Positions 54,575 to 63,942 of a stretch of 64,000 nucleotides of DNA are shown one piece after another. Under the pieces are notes generated by a model. The model did no database searches. It saw nothing but the letters and a program-made list of their open reading frames with translations, and was not told the DNA's origin. The position numbers and the translations under genes were made by a program. Source of the DNA: Psychrilyobacter piezotolerans (GTDB lineage Bacteria; Fusobacteriota; Fusobacteriia; Fusobacteriales; Fusobacteriaceae); NCBI RefSeq assembly GCF_003391055.1, contig NZ_QUAJ01000002.1:143986-207985 (forward strand), in the 5' to 3' direction. How positions within the stretch are numbered: position 1 is the first letter of the stretch; each line of letters starts with the position of its first letter.

Positions 54575-55302
54575 AAATAAAAAATCTTAACAAATCATTT
54601 GGAAATTTAAATATCCTAAAAGATGTCTCTTTGGATATCAACAAGGGAGAAATTATTTCTATTATAGGTCCCTCAGGCAGCGGAAAATCTACTCTTTTAA
54701 GATGCTTTATAGATTTAGAAAAAATAGACTCGGGAACCCTTGAAGTTTTTAGATCACCCCTTGTGTGTGATAAAAGAAACCCCGGGAAAAAGGAGAAGAC
54801 CGAGATTTTAAAAAAGATGGGGATGGTATTTCAATCCTTTAATCTTTTCCCGCACAAAACAGCTCTCGAAAATGTCATGGAACCTCTCATAGTTGTAGAT
54901 AAGGTCAAAAAAGAAGCCGCTTTAAAAAAAGCCATGGAGATTTTAACCATGGTAGGTCTGGAGGACAGGATGAATAATTATCCTCAGGCTCTTTCCGGGG
55001 GACAGCAGCAAAGAGTAGCTATCGCCAGGGTTCTTGCCAGAAATCCCAAAATACTTCTTTTTGATGAACCTACATCTGCCCTTGATCCGGAGATGGTAAA
55101 GGAGGTTCTTACAGTAATAGAATCCCTTAGAGATACTGGAATAACCATGGTCATAGTCAGCCATGAGATGAAATTTGTAAAACAAGTTTCAGACAGGGTA
55201 GTTTTTATGGACTGCGGAACTATCCTCAGCTGCGATACTCCTGACAAAATATTTAATTCTGCTGAGAATGAAAGGATCAGTAAATTTTTAAATAATTTTT
55301 AA
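54565..55302 (+). CDS. Amino acid ABC transporter ATPase
   Basis: 245-residue HisP/GlnQ-type ATPase: Walker A GPSGSGKSTLLRC, Q-loop FQSFNLFPHKTALENV, signature ALSGGQQQRVAIARVLA, Walker B ILLFDEPTSALDPE, switch VSHEM. It overlaps the permease gene by 10 nt and ends at a strong terminator. Confidence 0.94.
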   Translation: MSIKIKNLNKSFGNLNILKDVSLDINKGEIISIIGPSGSGKSTLLRCFIDLEKIDSGTLEVFRSPLVCDKRNPGKKEKTEILKKMGMVFQSFNLFPHKTALENVMEPLIVVDKVKKEAALKKAMEILTMVGLEDRMNNYPQALSGGQQQRVAIARVLARNPKILLFDEPTSALDPEMVKEVLTVIESLRDTGITMVIVSHEMKFVKQVSDRVVFMDCGTILSCDTPDKIFNSAENERISKFLNNF

Positions 55303-55318
55303 AGGGTTATAAAAAAGC

Positions 55319-55371
55319 TAAGAAAATAGCCTTATAGAGATTTTAGTCCCTATAAGGCTATTTTCTTAATT
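55319..55371. terminator. Bidirectional terminator after the ABC transporter operon
   Basis: AAGAAAATAGCCTTATAG / CTATAAGGCTATTTTCTT, an 18-bp stem between convergent genes. Confidence 0.9.
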
Positions 55372-55385
55372 CCTGCTATTACAGA

Positions 55386-55685
55386 TTACTTAATATTTAC
55401 TTTTTCCTCATCCCTATGCTTATCCAAATATTCATTTTGTACTATATCGATTACAGTCAGCATTTTTTGTTGGACAAAATCATATCCTGTATCCTTCATG
55501 TGTGTGATTATACAATTACTGCAATCTTTTATCCCATGAGTGTATTTGAAATTACCGCCACATTCCTCTCCTAACATATATAATGGACAGTAACAGAATA
55601 AACAGTTAAATTTACTCTCATCAGCTACTGTATGACATGGAAAATACTCACATTTCTTATTTTGCACAAATTTAAAATTTGCCAC
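55386..55685 (-). CDS. Cysteine-rich small domain protein
   Basis: 99 residues with conserved cysteines CEYFPCH, FNCLFCYCPLY, GEECGGNF and IKDCSNCIITH, the pattern of the cysteine-rich small domain family (PF04071), presumably metal-binding. Members occur in anaerobes, sometimes near cobalamin genes, but the function is not established. Encoded alone. Confidence 0.82.
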   Translation of the reverse strand: MANFKFVQNKKCEYFPCHTVADESKFNCLFCYCPLYMLGEECGGNFKYTHGIKDCSNCIITHMKDTGYDFVQQKMLTVIDIVQNEYLDKHRDEEKVNIK

Positions 55686-55743
55686 CTTTATCCCCCCAAT
55701 GTGCTTCGCACAAATTTATAATTTATAACGGAAAGAGAAAAAG

Positions 55744-56466
55744 TTAGTTTTTAATTTTACCCATTATCTCTATTGTTCCCTTATAATTTATAATACCATT
55801 ATCTAGAGATAGTTGTATAGGGTATATTTCTACTCCCATGGAGATTGCTTTATAAAAATATTCATTAAATTTTGGGTCTGTCTCATACCTGGGTCTAAAA
55901 CTATCTGAATTCCTAAAAACCAGCAAAATTACCGCTGCCCTGTCTCCACCTTCCTTTAGTTCAATGAGCTCCTTCAGGTGTTTAACAGCTCTCTCACTGG
56001 GAGCATCTGGAAACATAGCCACTCTGTCTTCGGCAAGTGAAACACCCTTTACTTCTACCCATATTTTTCTGCCATCTTTTTCTAAAAGATAATCCAGTCT
56101 GGATTTGCCATATTTTACTTCAGCCTTCAATTTATCTATCTTTCCCAAGGGAGATATTTCAAAGTCATTCAACAGGTTTTCCGATATATATCGGTGAAAA
56201 CTTGAGTTTATAAGGATATCTTCCCCATCAGAGGCCCTCCCGCTAATCATATCCCATTTTGTTTTTCTATTGGGATTAGTTGCACGTCTGAGTTTTACCC
56301 TGTTCCCTTCGTAGAGGAGTTCCTTTATCCTCCCTGAATCATGGACATGAACAATTTCTTCAGAACCACTATCTAATCGTACATGGGCAATAAATCTATT
56401 GGGTCTTTCTAAAAATACTCCCTCTTCATCTATTTGTATTTCATATAACTTTTTAATCTTCTCCAC
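55744..56466 (-). CDS. sfsA: SfsA-family DNA-binding/nuclease-like protein
   Basis: 240 residues: N-terminal OB-like part (FLERPNRFIAHVRL, HVHDSGRIKELLYEGNRV) and a nuclease-like core with SRLDYLLEKDGRKIWVEVKGVSL (D...ExK) and AMFPDAPSERAVKHLKEL. SfsA was named as a sugar fermentation stimulation protein; its molecular role is unresolved. It lies 16 nt after glyA and may be co-transcribed. Confidence 0.93.
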   Translation of the reverse strand: MEKIKKLYEIQIDEEGVFLERPNRFIAHVRLDSGSEEIVHVHDSGRIKELLYEGNRVKLRRATNPNRKTKWDMISGRASDGEDILINSSFHRYISENLLNDFEISPLGKIDKLKAEVKYGKSRLDYLLEKDGRKIWVEVKGVSLAEDRVAMFPDAPSERAVKHLKELIELKEGGDRAAVILLVFRNSDSFRPRYETDPKFNEYFYKAISMGVEIYPIQLSLDNGIINYKGTIEIMGKIKN

Positions 56467-56482
56467 CTCTCATTACTATTTA

Positions 56483-57721
56483 CTATTTGTATATAGGAAA
56501 CTTCTCGCACAGGATCTTTACCTCTTCCTTTACAGCGATCAATCTTCTTTCATCTCCTATAGACTCCAGAGCATAATCTATATAACCGGCGATCTTTCTC
56601 ATCTCCGCCTCCTTCATCCCACGAGTGGTTATGGCTGGTGTTCCTATCCTTATTCCGCTGGTTATAAATGGTTTCTCCACATCGTAGGGAATCGCATTTT
56701 TATTTACAGTTATCCCGGCCATTTCCAGCACTTCCTCTGCCGCCTTTCCAGTAATATTTTTAGGAGACAGGTCCACCAACATCAGGTGATTGTCTGTTCC
56801 TCCGCTGACTATCCTGTATCCCTTTTCTTCCAAACTTCGAGCTAAAACTTCAGCATTTTTTATCACCTGCTTTTGGTAGCTTACAAACTCTTCACTTAAC
56901 GCCTCCTTCAAAGAAACGGCCTTTCCTGCTATAGTATGCATCAATGGTCCCCCTTGAATCCCAGGGAAAACAGATTTATCTATTTTTTTAGCAATCTCTT
57001 CATCATCTGTCATGATCATCCCGCCACGTGGTCCTCTGAGAGTTTTATGGGTGGTTGTAGTAGTCACATGAGCATATGGTATAGGGCTTATATGACAGTC
57101 TGCAGCTACCAGCCCTGCTATATGAGCCATATCTACCATTAAATACGCTCCTACCTCATCTGCTACCTCTCTAAATTTTTTAAAATCTATTGTTCTTGAG
57201 TATGCACTTGCCCCTGCTATGATTAATTTAGGTTTAGCTGCGTGGGCAACCTGTCTCAGATCATCATAATCTATCATCTCTGTTTTTTTATCTACACGAT
57301 AAAATACTGCATTGTAATCCTGACCTGAAAAATTAACATTTTTTCCATGGGTTAAATGTCCTCCGTGATCCAATCTCATCCCTAAGATAGTATCACCTAT
57401 ATTGATAAGAGCCTTGTATACAGCCATGTTAGCCTGGGAACCGGAGTGCGGCTGTACATTTACATATTTTACTCCAAATAGTTTAGCTGCTCTGGATATA
57501 GCCAATTTTTCCACTATATCCACACATTGGCAGCCACCGTAATACCTTTTTCCCGAATACCCTTCAGCATATTTATTGGTCATCACACTTCCATTGGCTT
57601 CCATGACAGCTTTGGACACTAAATTTTCTGATGCAATTAATTCTATTCCGTCTTCCTCCCTCTTTTCCTCTTTTTTTATAGCATCATATACTTCTTCATC
57701 TATTTCTTTTAAATATTTCAT
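56483..57721 (-). CDS. glyA: Serine hydroxymethyltransferase
   Basis: 412-residue PLP enzyme interconverting serine and glycine with tetrahydrofolate. The PLP lysine is in [18 protein letters not shown]-terminal [19 protein letters not shown] and [16 protein letters not shown] are diagnostic. RBS GGAGGAGAAGG. No glycine riboswitch is seen upstream. Confidence 0.96.
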   Translation of the reverse strand: MKYLKEIDEEVYDAIKKEEKREEDGIELIASENLVSKAVMEANGSVMTNKYAEGYSGKRYYGGCQCVDIVEKLAISRAAKLFGVKYVNVQPHSGSQANMAVYKALINIGDTILGMRLDHGGHLTHGKNVNFSGQDYNAVFYRVDKKTEMIDYDDLRQVAHAAKPKLIIAGASAYSRTIDFKKFREVADEVGAYLMVDMAHIAGLVAADCHISPIPYAHVTTTTTHKTLRGPRGGMIMTDDEEIAKKIDKSVFPGIQGGPLMHTIAGKAVSLKEALSEEFVSYQKQVIKNAEVLARSLEEKGYRIVSGGTDNHLMLVDLSPKNITGKAAEEVLEMAGITVNKNAIPYDVEKPFITSGIRIGTPAITTRGMKEAEMRKIAGYIDYALESIGDERRLIAVKEEVKILCEKFPIYK

Positions 57722-57785
57722 CCTTCTCCTCCTCTTCTCAAATTTATTTTTATAATAAAATTATACAACATTTTTTTTTTAATAC

Positions 57786-57814
57786 AAAAAAAGTCGTGGT
57801 TTCCCACAACTTAA
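57786..57814 (-). terminator. Terminator of the sigma/anti-sigma/Spy-like operon
   Basis: AAGT-t-GTGG-GAAA-CCAC-g-ACTT followed by TTTTTTT on the minus strand. Confidence 0.82.
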
Positions 57815-58242
57815 TTTTTGTTTATTTGAACGTCTATAGTAGTTGTTTTCCCTGCTCCACGATTTGCCATATACAGATCCTTCGCTTTTAAATAATCTTC
57901 CTTGGATATATACTTTCTCACGTCTATTTGAGTTTTCAGCTGATTTTTTTTCATATTTGCATTTATCTGGCCAATCTCATCAAAAAGTTTATTTATTTTA
58001 AACCAGTTTTTTTCCGGATCATCTATCAATAATTTATTTATTTCCAACTCTTTCTGGTCCAATTCGATGAGCATTATCTTATGTTTTTTTAGTGCCGTAC
58101 TCAAAATAGTCTTTGCATTTTCTATATTTTCATCACTTATTCCAATTGTTGACAGTTCCTTTTCCATATTGCTTATAGACATATTTGCATAGGAGAACAT
58201 CGATCCTAGTAGCATCAACCCCAGTATTATATACCTTCTCAT
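57811..58242 (-). CDS. Spy/CpxP-like small periplasmic protein
   Basis: 143 residues with a signal peptide (about 1-19, MRRYIILGLMLLGSMFSYA) and an all-helical body (ISNMEKELSTIGISDENIENAKTIL, LIELDQKELEINKLLID, INKLFDEIGQINANMKKNQLKTQIDVRKYIS) typical of Spy/CpxP/heavy-metal sensor proteins, which have similar helices in pairs. Third gene after an ECF sigma factor and a membrane protein, so it is probably the envelope-stress effector or sensor of this cassette. Confidence 0.7.
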   Translation of the reverse strand: MRRYIILGLMLLGSMFSYANMSISNMEKELSTIGISDENIENAKTILSTALKKHKIMLIELDQKELEINKLLIDDPEKNWFKINKLFDEIGQINANMKKNQLKTQIDVRKYISKEDYLKAKDLYMANRGAGKTTTIDVQINKN

Positions 58243-58255
58243 TTAATTTTCCTCC

Positions 58256-58621
58256 CTACATCTTAAAATCACTTACAAAAAAATCTTCCTCTTTAACATT
58301 TGACAGCTTCCTGCCCTTTAATAAACCATCATCTAAAAGGTCCATTTCTACTGCGTTTTTCACCTCTAAATATTTAGGCAGATCATTTCTGCTCGTTACT
58401 GTTTTTACAATACCCTGACTTGCCCTGACATTTTGCGGCTGACTAATATCTCTCACTTGATAAAGCGCCGAAGTAGATACTATTCCCACAATAAATAGTG
58501 AAAGTCCGATAGCACTGTTTCTTTTATTTTTATGCTTTTCTTCCTCTAATAAAGTTTTATATATATTTACCTTTACCCTTGCCTTTATATCTCCATTTAA
58601 TTTTTCTCTAAAATCATCCAT
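58256..58621 (-). CDS. Single-span membrane protein, putative anti-sigma factor
   Basis: 121 residues: a charged N-terminal cytosolic part (about 1-37, MDDFREKLNGDIKARVKVNIYKTLLEEEK), one membrane helix (about 38-56, AIGLSLFIVGIVSTSALY), and a periplasmic tail. Its start overlaps the stop of the sigma factor gene, the usual place for an anti-sigma factor. No classical zinc-binding HxxxCxxC motif is seen, so the role is inferred from context. Confidence 0.65.
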   Translation of the reverse strand: MDDFREKLNGDIKARVKVNIYKTLLEEEKHKNKRNSAIGLSLFIVGIVSTSALYQVRDISQPQNVRASQGIVKTVTSRNDLPKYLEVKNAVEMDLLDDGLLKGRKLSNVKEEDFFVSDFKM

Positions 58622-59070
58622 TATAATCCCCCCATCTCCTTCAAGCCTTTATAGTAGATCGATTTTACTGTTGAGAGTTTCATATCTTTTATCTTGCCTA
58701 TCTCCCTAAGTTTATAGCCGTATATATCCTTCATAAGTATTATTTCCCTTTCCCTCTCAGATATTAGTTGTAACTTTTCCTCTAACACTATTTTTGTAGT
58801 TACATCTTCATTGTCTTCTATACTCAGCACCTCTTCATTGAGCTCAAATGTTTCCTTTCTTCTCCTAAAAAAATCATAGGTTTTATTAATAGCTATCCGA
58901 TATACCCATGTATATACCCCGCTGTCATTCCTAAATTTTTTCAAATTTTTATAGACAGTTAAGAATACATCTTGGGCTATATCCTCAGCATCTTCCTTGT
59001 TTTTTACCATTCCCAGTATTTTATTGTAGATCCTACTAAAATACGTCTCAAATATTTCATCAAAATTCAT
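58621..59070 (-). CDS. ECF-type RNA polymerase sigma factor
   Basis: 149 residues: sigma region 2 (about 5-70, with NKEDAEDIAQDVFLTVYKNLKKF and VYTWVYRIAINKTYDFFRRRK) and region 4 (about 95-146, SEREREIILMKDIYGYKLREIGKIKDMKLSTVKSIYYKGLKEM) carrying the helix-turn-helix. Regions 1 and 3 are absent as in ECF factors. It heads a three-gene operon with a membrane protein and a Spy-like protein, pointing to an envelope-stress response. Confidence 0.9.
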   Translation of the reverse strand: MNFDEIFETYFSRIYNKILGMVKNKEDAEDIAQDVFLTVYKNLKKFRNDSGVYTWVYRIAINKTYDFFRRRKETFELNEEVLSIEDNEDVTTKIVLEEKLQLISEREREIILMKDIYGYKLREIGKIKDMKLSTVKSIYYKGLKEMGGL

Positions 59071-59117
59071 AATTTCATTCTCCTATACTACTTTGACGCA
59101 ACAAACTCATAAAAAGT

Positions 59118-60362
59118 TTATTTTTTCTCCTCAATATAAGAGAAAATAATTTTTTTCTTACTATTTTTATTCATTTCTAATTTAAATTTAATTATTCTGT
59201 TGGAAATTTTTTCATATTTTTCTTGAGATCTTAGTTTAGTCCAAATTTCCGGCAGCTGATCATAGTTTATTTCCAAACTTATTTTTTCCTTACCATTATT
59301 TTTTATTTCAATCTCAATCTCTTTTTTTACCAGATTATTCCCTAAAGAATAACTGTTTTTTATTTTTTTCTCCACTATAACTTTAAAATTTTTGTTTAAT
59401 CTCAAATCATACTTCTCTCCCCTGGGAATAAATCCCAGATTTGAATCTCCTACAAAAATTTTACCATCCCACACATATATTCTTCCCATGGGAATAGTTG
59501 TATCACCTATATTTTTCACCTCTATTATCCTGGTTGGATTTTTAGAGTATTCCCTGGTCCAGTATACATATTTCTGAACCAAGTTTACTTTCTTTGTCTC
59601 TAATTTTATGTTTTTTTCACTGTTTTTTTTCAAGTTAAGTCTGTCTTTTAAGTTGTATTCTATCCTGTCGTTAGATTCCCCTATGAAGATATTATCCGCC
59701 ATTTCTGTCATTACAGATTTCATCCCATAGACCCTTGGAGTCGGAAGTTCAGCTATGATTTTTACACCTGCATCTTCCAGATCCATCCCTGTATTGTTAT
59801 AGACCTTTCCCCATGTTTCTAACTTCATCTTATCTATATCCAGTTTATGAGATATATTTAGATTTATTCCTCCCGTTATATAGGATATAGTCAATTTTTT
59901 ATACGGATTCCCCACATTCATAATCAGTTTATTCTCAGTTTTTATCTCTGTATCACCTAATTTAATATCAGGGTCATTTAAGATATAGACCTCCCCTGTT
60001 TTTATATCTTTCCCAACCAGATTTTTCCCAAAATCAAGGAGTACCAGGTCATAGGTCTTCCCATTTTTTTCAGCCCGAATAATCTTCCCCAGATAAGATT
60101 TCAATATGGTGTTGGAGTCTGCATTTTTTTCTAATTCCACTCCTTTGAGATCTCCCCCTGTCAAATTAATAGAACTGATATCTATATTTTTAGAGACTCC
60201 CCCGTAGGTTATCCTGTCTTTATCTCCATCATCTTTTAACTCCAGAGATTCATTGACAACTACCTTGTTAGGATATATTGTGATCTCCCTGTCCCTGGTA
60301 TTTTCAACCCTGTAGGCAAATAAATTTATAGAACACAATAAAAATAAAACTGTCTTTTTCAT
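59118..60362 (-). CDS. Exported DUF4139-like protein
   Basis: 414 residues with a signal peptide (about 1-16, ending NLFA). The body is beta-rich: an N-terminal region (ITYGGVSKNIDISSINLTG) and a C-terminal domain with YVYWTREYSKNPTRIIEVKN and DTTIPMGRIYVWD, resembling the DUF4139 'mucoidy inhibitor-like' proteins. No enzymatic motif seen. Overlaps the upstream lipoprotein gene by 4 nt, so both likely act together at the envelope. Confidence 0.6.
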   Translation of the reverse strand: MKKTVLFLLCSINLFAYRVENTRDREITIYPNKVVVNESLELKDDGDKDRITYGGVSKNIDISSINLTGGDLKGVELEKNADSNTILKSYLGKIIRAEKNGKTYDLVLLDFGKNLVGKDIKTGEVYILNDPDIKLGDTEIKTENKLIMNVGNPYKKLTISYITGGINLNISHKLDIDKMKLETWGKVYNNTGMDLEDAGVKIIAELPTPRVYGMKSVMTEMADNIFIGESNDRIEYNLKDRLNLKKNSEKNIKLETKKVNLVQKYVYWTREYSKNPTRIIEVKNIGDTTIPMGRIYVWDGKIFVGDSNLGFIPRGEKYDLRLNKNFKVIVEKKIKNSYSLGNNLVKKEIEIEIKNNGKEKISLEINYDQLPEIWTKLRSQEKYEKISNRIIKFKLEMNKNSKKKIIFSYIEEKK

Positions 60363-60736
60363 AACTTCCCTCCTGCCTCTGTTAGATCAGCACTGTCCCC
60401 CTTTAGTTTCACAACAGAATCTTTTTCTATAACAATCCTGGCATTGGACCTCTGCTCCATATCGTTATTATTACCAGACCCTCCTACACTTACACCAATA
60501 CTTATATAACTTCTGGGATTCCAGCTCACTACATACTCCCCTGGAACCAGATAGTATTCATGGCCTAAATTAACCACATCTCCACTTATAAACACCCTCT
60601 CAGCTCTTCCTTCAAATCTTATCTTTACAGCACCATCAAAATCTTGGTTTTTTAATATTTTTCCCTCTTTTTTTTCTGCAGAACTGCATCCTGCTATGGT
60701 CAATAACGTCACTATTATAAATATAATTTTTTTCAT
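60359..60736 (-). CDS. Small lipoprotein of unknown function
   Basis: 125 residues; lipobox TIAGC with the lipidated cysteine at residue 17. A short PEGA-like beta region (AVKIRFEGRAERVFISGDVVNLGHEYYLVPGEYVVSWNPRSY) follows. Not otherwise recognised. Pairs with the exported protein downstream through an ATGA overlap. Confidence 0.7.
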   Translation of the reverse strand: MKKIIFIIVTLLTIAGCSSAEKKEGKILKNQDFDGAVKIRFEGRAERVFISGDVVNLGHEYYLVPGEYVVSWNPRSYISIGVSVGGSGNNNDMEQRSNARIVIEKDSVVKLKGDSADLTEAGGKL

Positions 60737-60875
60737 ATGGACCTCCTGTTTACACCAAGATCACAAAGATTTTTTCTTGGTTTTAACCGAAGTTTATAGT
60801 CGTTGAGCTTTGGCAATAGTGTTTCTACAATGACGATTGTGACTTACCCAGCGCAAACTATTCTCGCTTCGGTTT

Positions 60876-60946
60876 CTCTTTGACATCGTAATTTTCTTAT
60901 AACTATAAGAAAATTTCGTACTCGTCAATCGAGAAAACATAAGAAG
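60876..60946 (+). repeat. Direct repeat with long hairpin, copy 1
   Basis: TCGGTTTCTCTTTGACATCG, then the palindrome AATTTTCTTATA-ac-TATAAGAAAATT, then TCGTACTCGTCAATCG. Outer bases TTTCTC...GAGAAA and TTTGAC...GTCAA extend the stem. The same unit recurs about 158 bp downstream. Confidence 0.85.
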
Positions 60947-61033
60947 GAAGAGTTCGAACTTTAGAACCCATTCCTTGTTGTCGTTTGCCCTTTCGCAAAT
61001 GGTAAACTATCGTAAGAGCTTCGAAGTATAGCC
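60947..61033. other. Spacer between the two direct repeats
   Basis: No ORF. It contains TTTGC-cctttc-GCAAA and AAGGAAGAGTTCGAACTTTAGAACC, the latter resembling pieces at about 41315, 61158 and 63778. Confidence 0.4.
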
Positions 61034-61102
61034 TCGGTTTCTCTTTGACATCGTAATTTTCTTACAACTATAAGAAAATTTCGTACTCGTCAATCGGTTC
61101 AT
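61034..61102 (+). repeat. Direct repeat with long hairpin, copy 2
   Basis: Nearly identical to copy 1, with one change in the palindrome (CTTACAAC for CTTATAAC), and without the outer GAGAAA arm on the right. Confidence 0.85.
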
Positions 61103-61169
61103 ATTTAAAATTAAGTTTAAATTACACTTAATTTTAATAATCGTGGAATCTCCATAGAAAGGAAGAGTC

Positions 61170-62222
61170 TTAGTTTTCCATATCTTCCTCTATGAGCTTT
61201 TTCAGCTCTTCTAAAATTTCATCCTCTTTGACTGTCTTTATTACTTTTCCTTTTTTAAAAAGTACTCCTACACCATTTCCGCCAGCCACACCATAGTCGG
61301 CTTCACGAGCTTCACCGGGACCGTTTACCACACATCCCATAACTGCTATCTTGATCTGTTTTCCATAGTCAGAAAACTTTTTCTCCACTTTTTTAGTCAG
61401 TCCTATCAGATCAATCTCGGTTCTCCCGCAGGTCGGGCAGGAGATGATCTCCGTTCCTGCCTCTCCTATACCCAACACTTTCAAGATCTCCCTGGCTACA
61501 CCTATCTCCTCTGTGGGATCTTCTGTCAAGGATACCCGGATAGTATCTCCTATTCCATCTATTAAAAGACTTCCTATCCCTATGGCTGATTTTATACTTC
61601 CCTGAAAATAAGTTCCTGCCTCAGTCACTCCCAGATGTAATGGATAATCTATCTTCTCCGCTATTATTTGATAGGCTTTCCTCATTATCTTTACATTACT
61701 TGCTTTGAGAGATATTATTATATTTTCAAATTCGTATTTTTCAAGCAGATTTATATGGTACATCCCACTTTCTACCAGAGCCTCAGGTGTTACTTTCCCG
61801 TATTTTTTTAAGATCTCTTTTTCCAGAGATCCGCCGTTTACCCCTATCCTGATAGGTATATTATACTCTTTGGCTTTATCCACTACTTCTTTTACCCTTT
61901 CGTCAGATCCTATATTTCCCGGGTTTATACGGAGCTTATCTATCCCGTTTTCTATCGCCAGCAACGCTAATTTATAGTCAAAATGAATATCTGCCACCAG
62001 GGGAATACTGATTTGTTTTTTTATCTCCTTTATGGCCTCTGCCGCTGCTATATTATTTACAGTCACCCTTACCAGCTGACATCCTAAACTTTCCAGCTTT
62101 TTTATCTGGGCTACTGTTTTTTTTACATCTGCTGTATTTGTATTTGTCATAGACTGGATAATTACATCTTCACTTCCGCCTATATAGATATCTCCTACCT
62201 TTATTCTTTTAGTATTTTTCAT
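61170..62222 (-). CDS. ispG: 4-hydroxy-3-methylbut-2-en-1-yl diphosphate synthase
   Basis: 350-residue [4Fe-4S] enzyme of the MEP isoprenoid pathway. N-terminal TIM barrel (VGDIYIGGSEDVIIQSMTNT, LVADIHFDYKLAL, LRINPGNIG) and C-terminal cluster domain with ISCPTCGRTEID and MGCVVNGPGEAREAD. Its ATG overlaps the end of the upstream ankyrin gene by 14 nt. Confidence 0.96.
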   Translation of the reverse strand: MKNTKRIKVGDIYIGGSEDVIIQSMTNTNTADVKKTVAQIKKLESLGCQLVRVTVNNIAAAEAIKEIKKQISIPLVADIHFDYKLALLAIENGIDKLRINPGNIGSDERVKEVVDKAKEYNIPIRIGVNGGSLEKEILKKYGKVTPEALVESGMYHINLLEKYEFENIIISLKASNVKIMRKAYQIIAEKIDYPLHLGVTEAGTYFQGSIKSAIGIGSLLIDGIGDTIRVSLTEDPTEEIGVAREILKVLGIGEAGTEIISCPTCGRTEIDLIGLTKKVEKKFSDYGKQIKIAVMGCVVNGPGEAREADYGVAGGNGVGVLFKKGKVIKTVKEDEILEELKKLIEEDMEN

Positions 62223-63120
62223 CTTCTTTCACTCCCAATTTTGACAGTAATTCTACCATCTTTTTATCTTTATTCTCCCGGGCTATCCCCATAGGTGTAT
62301 CCCCATAGGATGAATAATTTTTATCCCCGCCTATTTTTATTATATCTTCCACTGCACCATAATATGAATTGGATATACTTCGAAGGTATACCTCTCCCAG
62401 TACATTTTCTCCATCTTTATTTTTATAGTATAAATTTAAATTTTTAGTCAAAAACATCCTGATAGTATCCTCATCATATGCATAGTATACAGCCGAATTT
62501 CTCCTGTCATCTGTTATGTTGATATCGGCACCATTTGCTATGAGCAGCTTTACTACCTCTTTATTCCTCTTGGAAGCTGCCCACATCAATGGAGTCCACC
62601 GGCTTTTATCTGCTGTATCCGGATCGGCACCCTCTAAGATCAATTTTTCAACATAACTAGTAGGTTTTTCTTTAATAAAATTTATAATTAAAGGCACTCC
62701 CAGGTTATTTATATAATTTATATCTGCCCCTGCTTCTACCAGGATATCCAAAGCCTTTTTGGTCTTTACAAAATCGACAGCTCTTTTATTAGGATCATAG
62801 GATGTCGTATTCATTTTTTTTTGAGGAGGAGTTTCTGCCTCTAAATCCACACCATGGGAGATGATCACCTTCAAACTTTTAAGACTGTTGTTTTTAACTA
62901 TCTTCATTAGGAGGGTTTCCCCATCTTCCCCTATATAGTTGGGATTAAATCCATTTTCTAAAAATAGTTTTAAACTCATGGCATCATCTAAGTCTATACT
63001 CTGCTCTACCATGGAATACGGTATTTCTATCTTATCCACCTTTATAGTTTTTTCTTTTTCCATACCACTGCAGGATAGCAGGAGTGTTCCCAGTATTATG
63101 GTTATCAATATTTTTTTCAT
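62209..63120 (-). CDS. Ankyrin-repeat lipoprotein
   Basis: 303 residues from the ATG at 63120 (RBS TGGAGGTTTT); an upstream in-frame start at 63177 gives an improbable N-terminus. Lipobox LLLSC at about residues 13-17. The body holds about six ankyrin-type repeats (for example GETLLMKIVKNNSLKSLKVIISHGVDLEA, and WTPLMWAASKRNKEVVKLLIANGADINITD). Protein-protein interaction at the periplasmic face is the likely role; partner unknown. Upstream of and overlapping ispG. Confidence 0.85.
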   Translation of the reverse strand: MKKILITIILGTLLLSCSGMEKEKTIKVDKIEIPYSMVEQSIDLDDAMSLKLFLENGFNPNYIGEDGETLLMKIVKNNSLKSLKVIISHGVDLEAETPPQKKMNTTSYDPNKRAVDFVKTKKALDILVEAGADINYINNLGVPLIINFIKEKPTSYVEKLILEGADPDTADKSRWTPLMWAASKRNKEVVKLLIANGADINITDDRRNSAVYYAYDEDTIRMFLTKNLNLYYKNKDGENVLGEVYLRSISNSYYGAVEDIIKIGGDKNYSSYGDTPMGIARENKDKKMVELLSKLGVKEDEKY

Positions 63121-63177
63121 AAAACCTCCAATATAAATAATTTGAAACCCCTGTCTCAAGATTCTTAGATTATACAA

Positions 63178-63419
63178 TAATCTTTAGAAGCCTTGATGAT
63201 ACCCTTGCGGGTAGAACTTTTTTTCTCTTGAAACCTTTTTTTGTCACGAATTACACAAAGGGTATATAAGAGTATTAAAAAAAATTGCTACAGCACAGGA
63301 GCTTTGTCTTTGTCGCAGATTACACAGATTTACTCAGATTTTTAGAACCTTTCCCTGCCACCAATCTACACTAATTAAAGAATTAATGCTATTACACAGA
63401 AGTTTTTAGTATAATCCAT
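63178..63419. other. Intergenic stretch with degenerate repeats
   Basis: No gene recognised. TTGTCACGAATTACACAAAGG and GTCGCAGATTACACAGATTTACTCAGATTTTTAGAACC belong to the loose family of similar phrases noted in other gaps. Confidence 0.5.
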
Positions 63420-63533
63420 AGAACGCGGATCTCTATCGAGACTACCCGATATGGGCATCACCAATATCTCTAAAGTTTATTCTATAAACTAAGAATATTG
63501 CGAACACAGAAAATACTCTGATTTTCACAGATT
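63420..63533 (+). repeat. Dispersed structured intergenic repeat, family 1 (copy at 63.4 kb)
   Basis: Second copy of the element at 16382-16497. The hairpin loop differs by one base (AGTTTAT-tct-ATAAACT against tcc) while both stems are kept. Confidence 0.85.
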
Positions 63534-63570
63534 AAAACACTTTTTTCTTGGTTATAACCTCTCTTTGGTT

Positions 63571-63770
63571 CTGACTTTAATCCCTTTTTCTAGATGTTTC
63601 TCTACTTCACAGTAAACATCTTGCGAGTTTCGTCGTACCCATTATGCCCGTCAGGAATCCCACTAAGAAAGGGGGATCCATGGTCTCACCCCTATAACAT
63701 CATTTAGAAAAAGTCTGCTTTTCTTTGGTTCGTTTCTTTTTCAGAAAAAAAGCAAATGAACCCGTATCAA
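63571..63770 (-). repeat. Dispersed structured intergenic repeat, family 2 (copy at 63.6 kb)
   Basis: Inverted copy of 32075-32262. In this copy the stem near one end is AGATGTTT...AAACATCT, against AGATAT...ATATCT in the other: a paired G-C to A-T change that keeps the hairpin. Confidence 0.85.
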
Positions 63771-63904
63771 AGGCGGAAACTTTGGAACCTATTTTGTTCC
63801 GAATTATATAATCATCCTAATTACTTTAAAATCTATTCTAATTGTACATTAGAAATTGTAAATTGTAAATTGTATAAAAAAAAGCTAACGCTTCTTCAAC
63901 CCCC

Positions 63905-63927
63905 AGCCCCCATCTTGGGGGTTTTTT
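63905..63927 (+). terminator. G/C hairpin with T run before the last gene
   Basis: CCCCCA-tc-TTGGGGG followed by TTTTTT. It may shield the following gene from incoming transcription. A short tandem repeat of AAATTGT lies upstream (about 63847-63872). Confidence 0.65.
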
Positions 63928-63942
63928 GGTATAATAACTATT

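Noticed and set aside
60876..61102. Two repeats with a spacer considered as a minimal CRISPR array
   Set aside because: Only two units, each an internally palindromic 65-bp hairpin with a 90-bp spacer, and no cas genes nearby.
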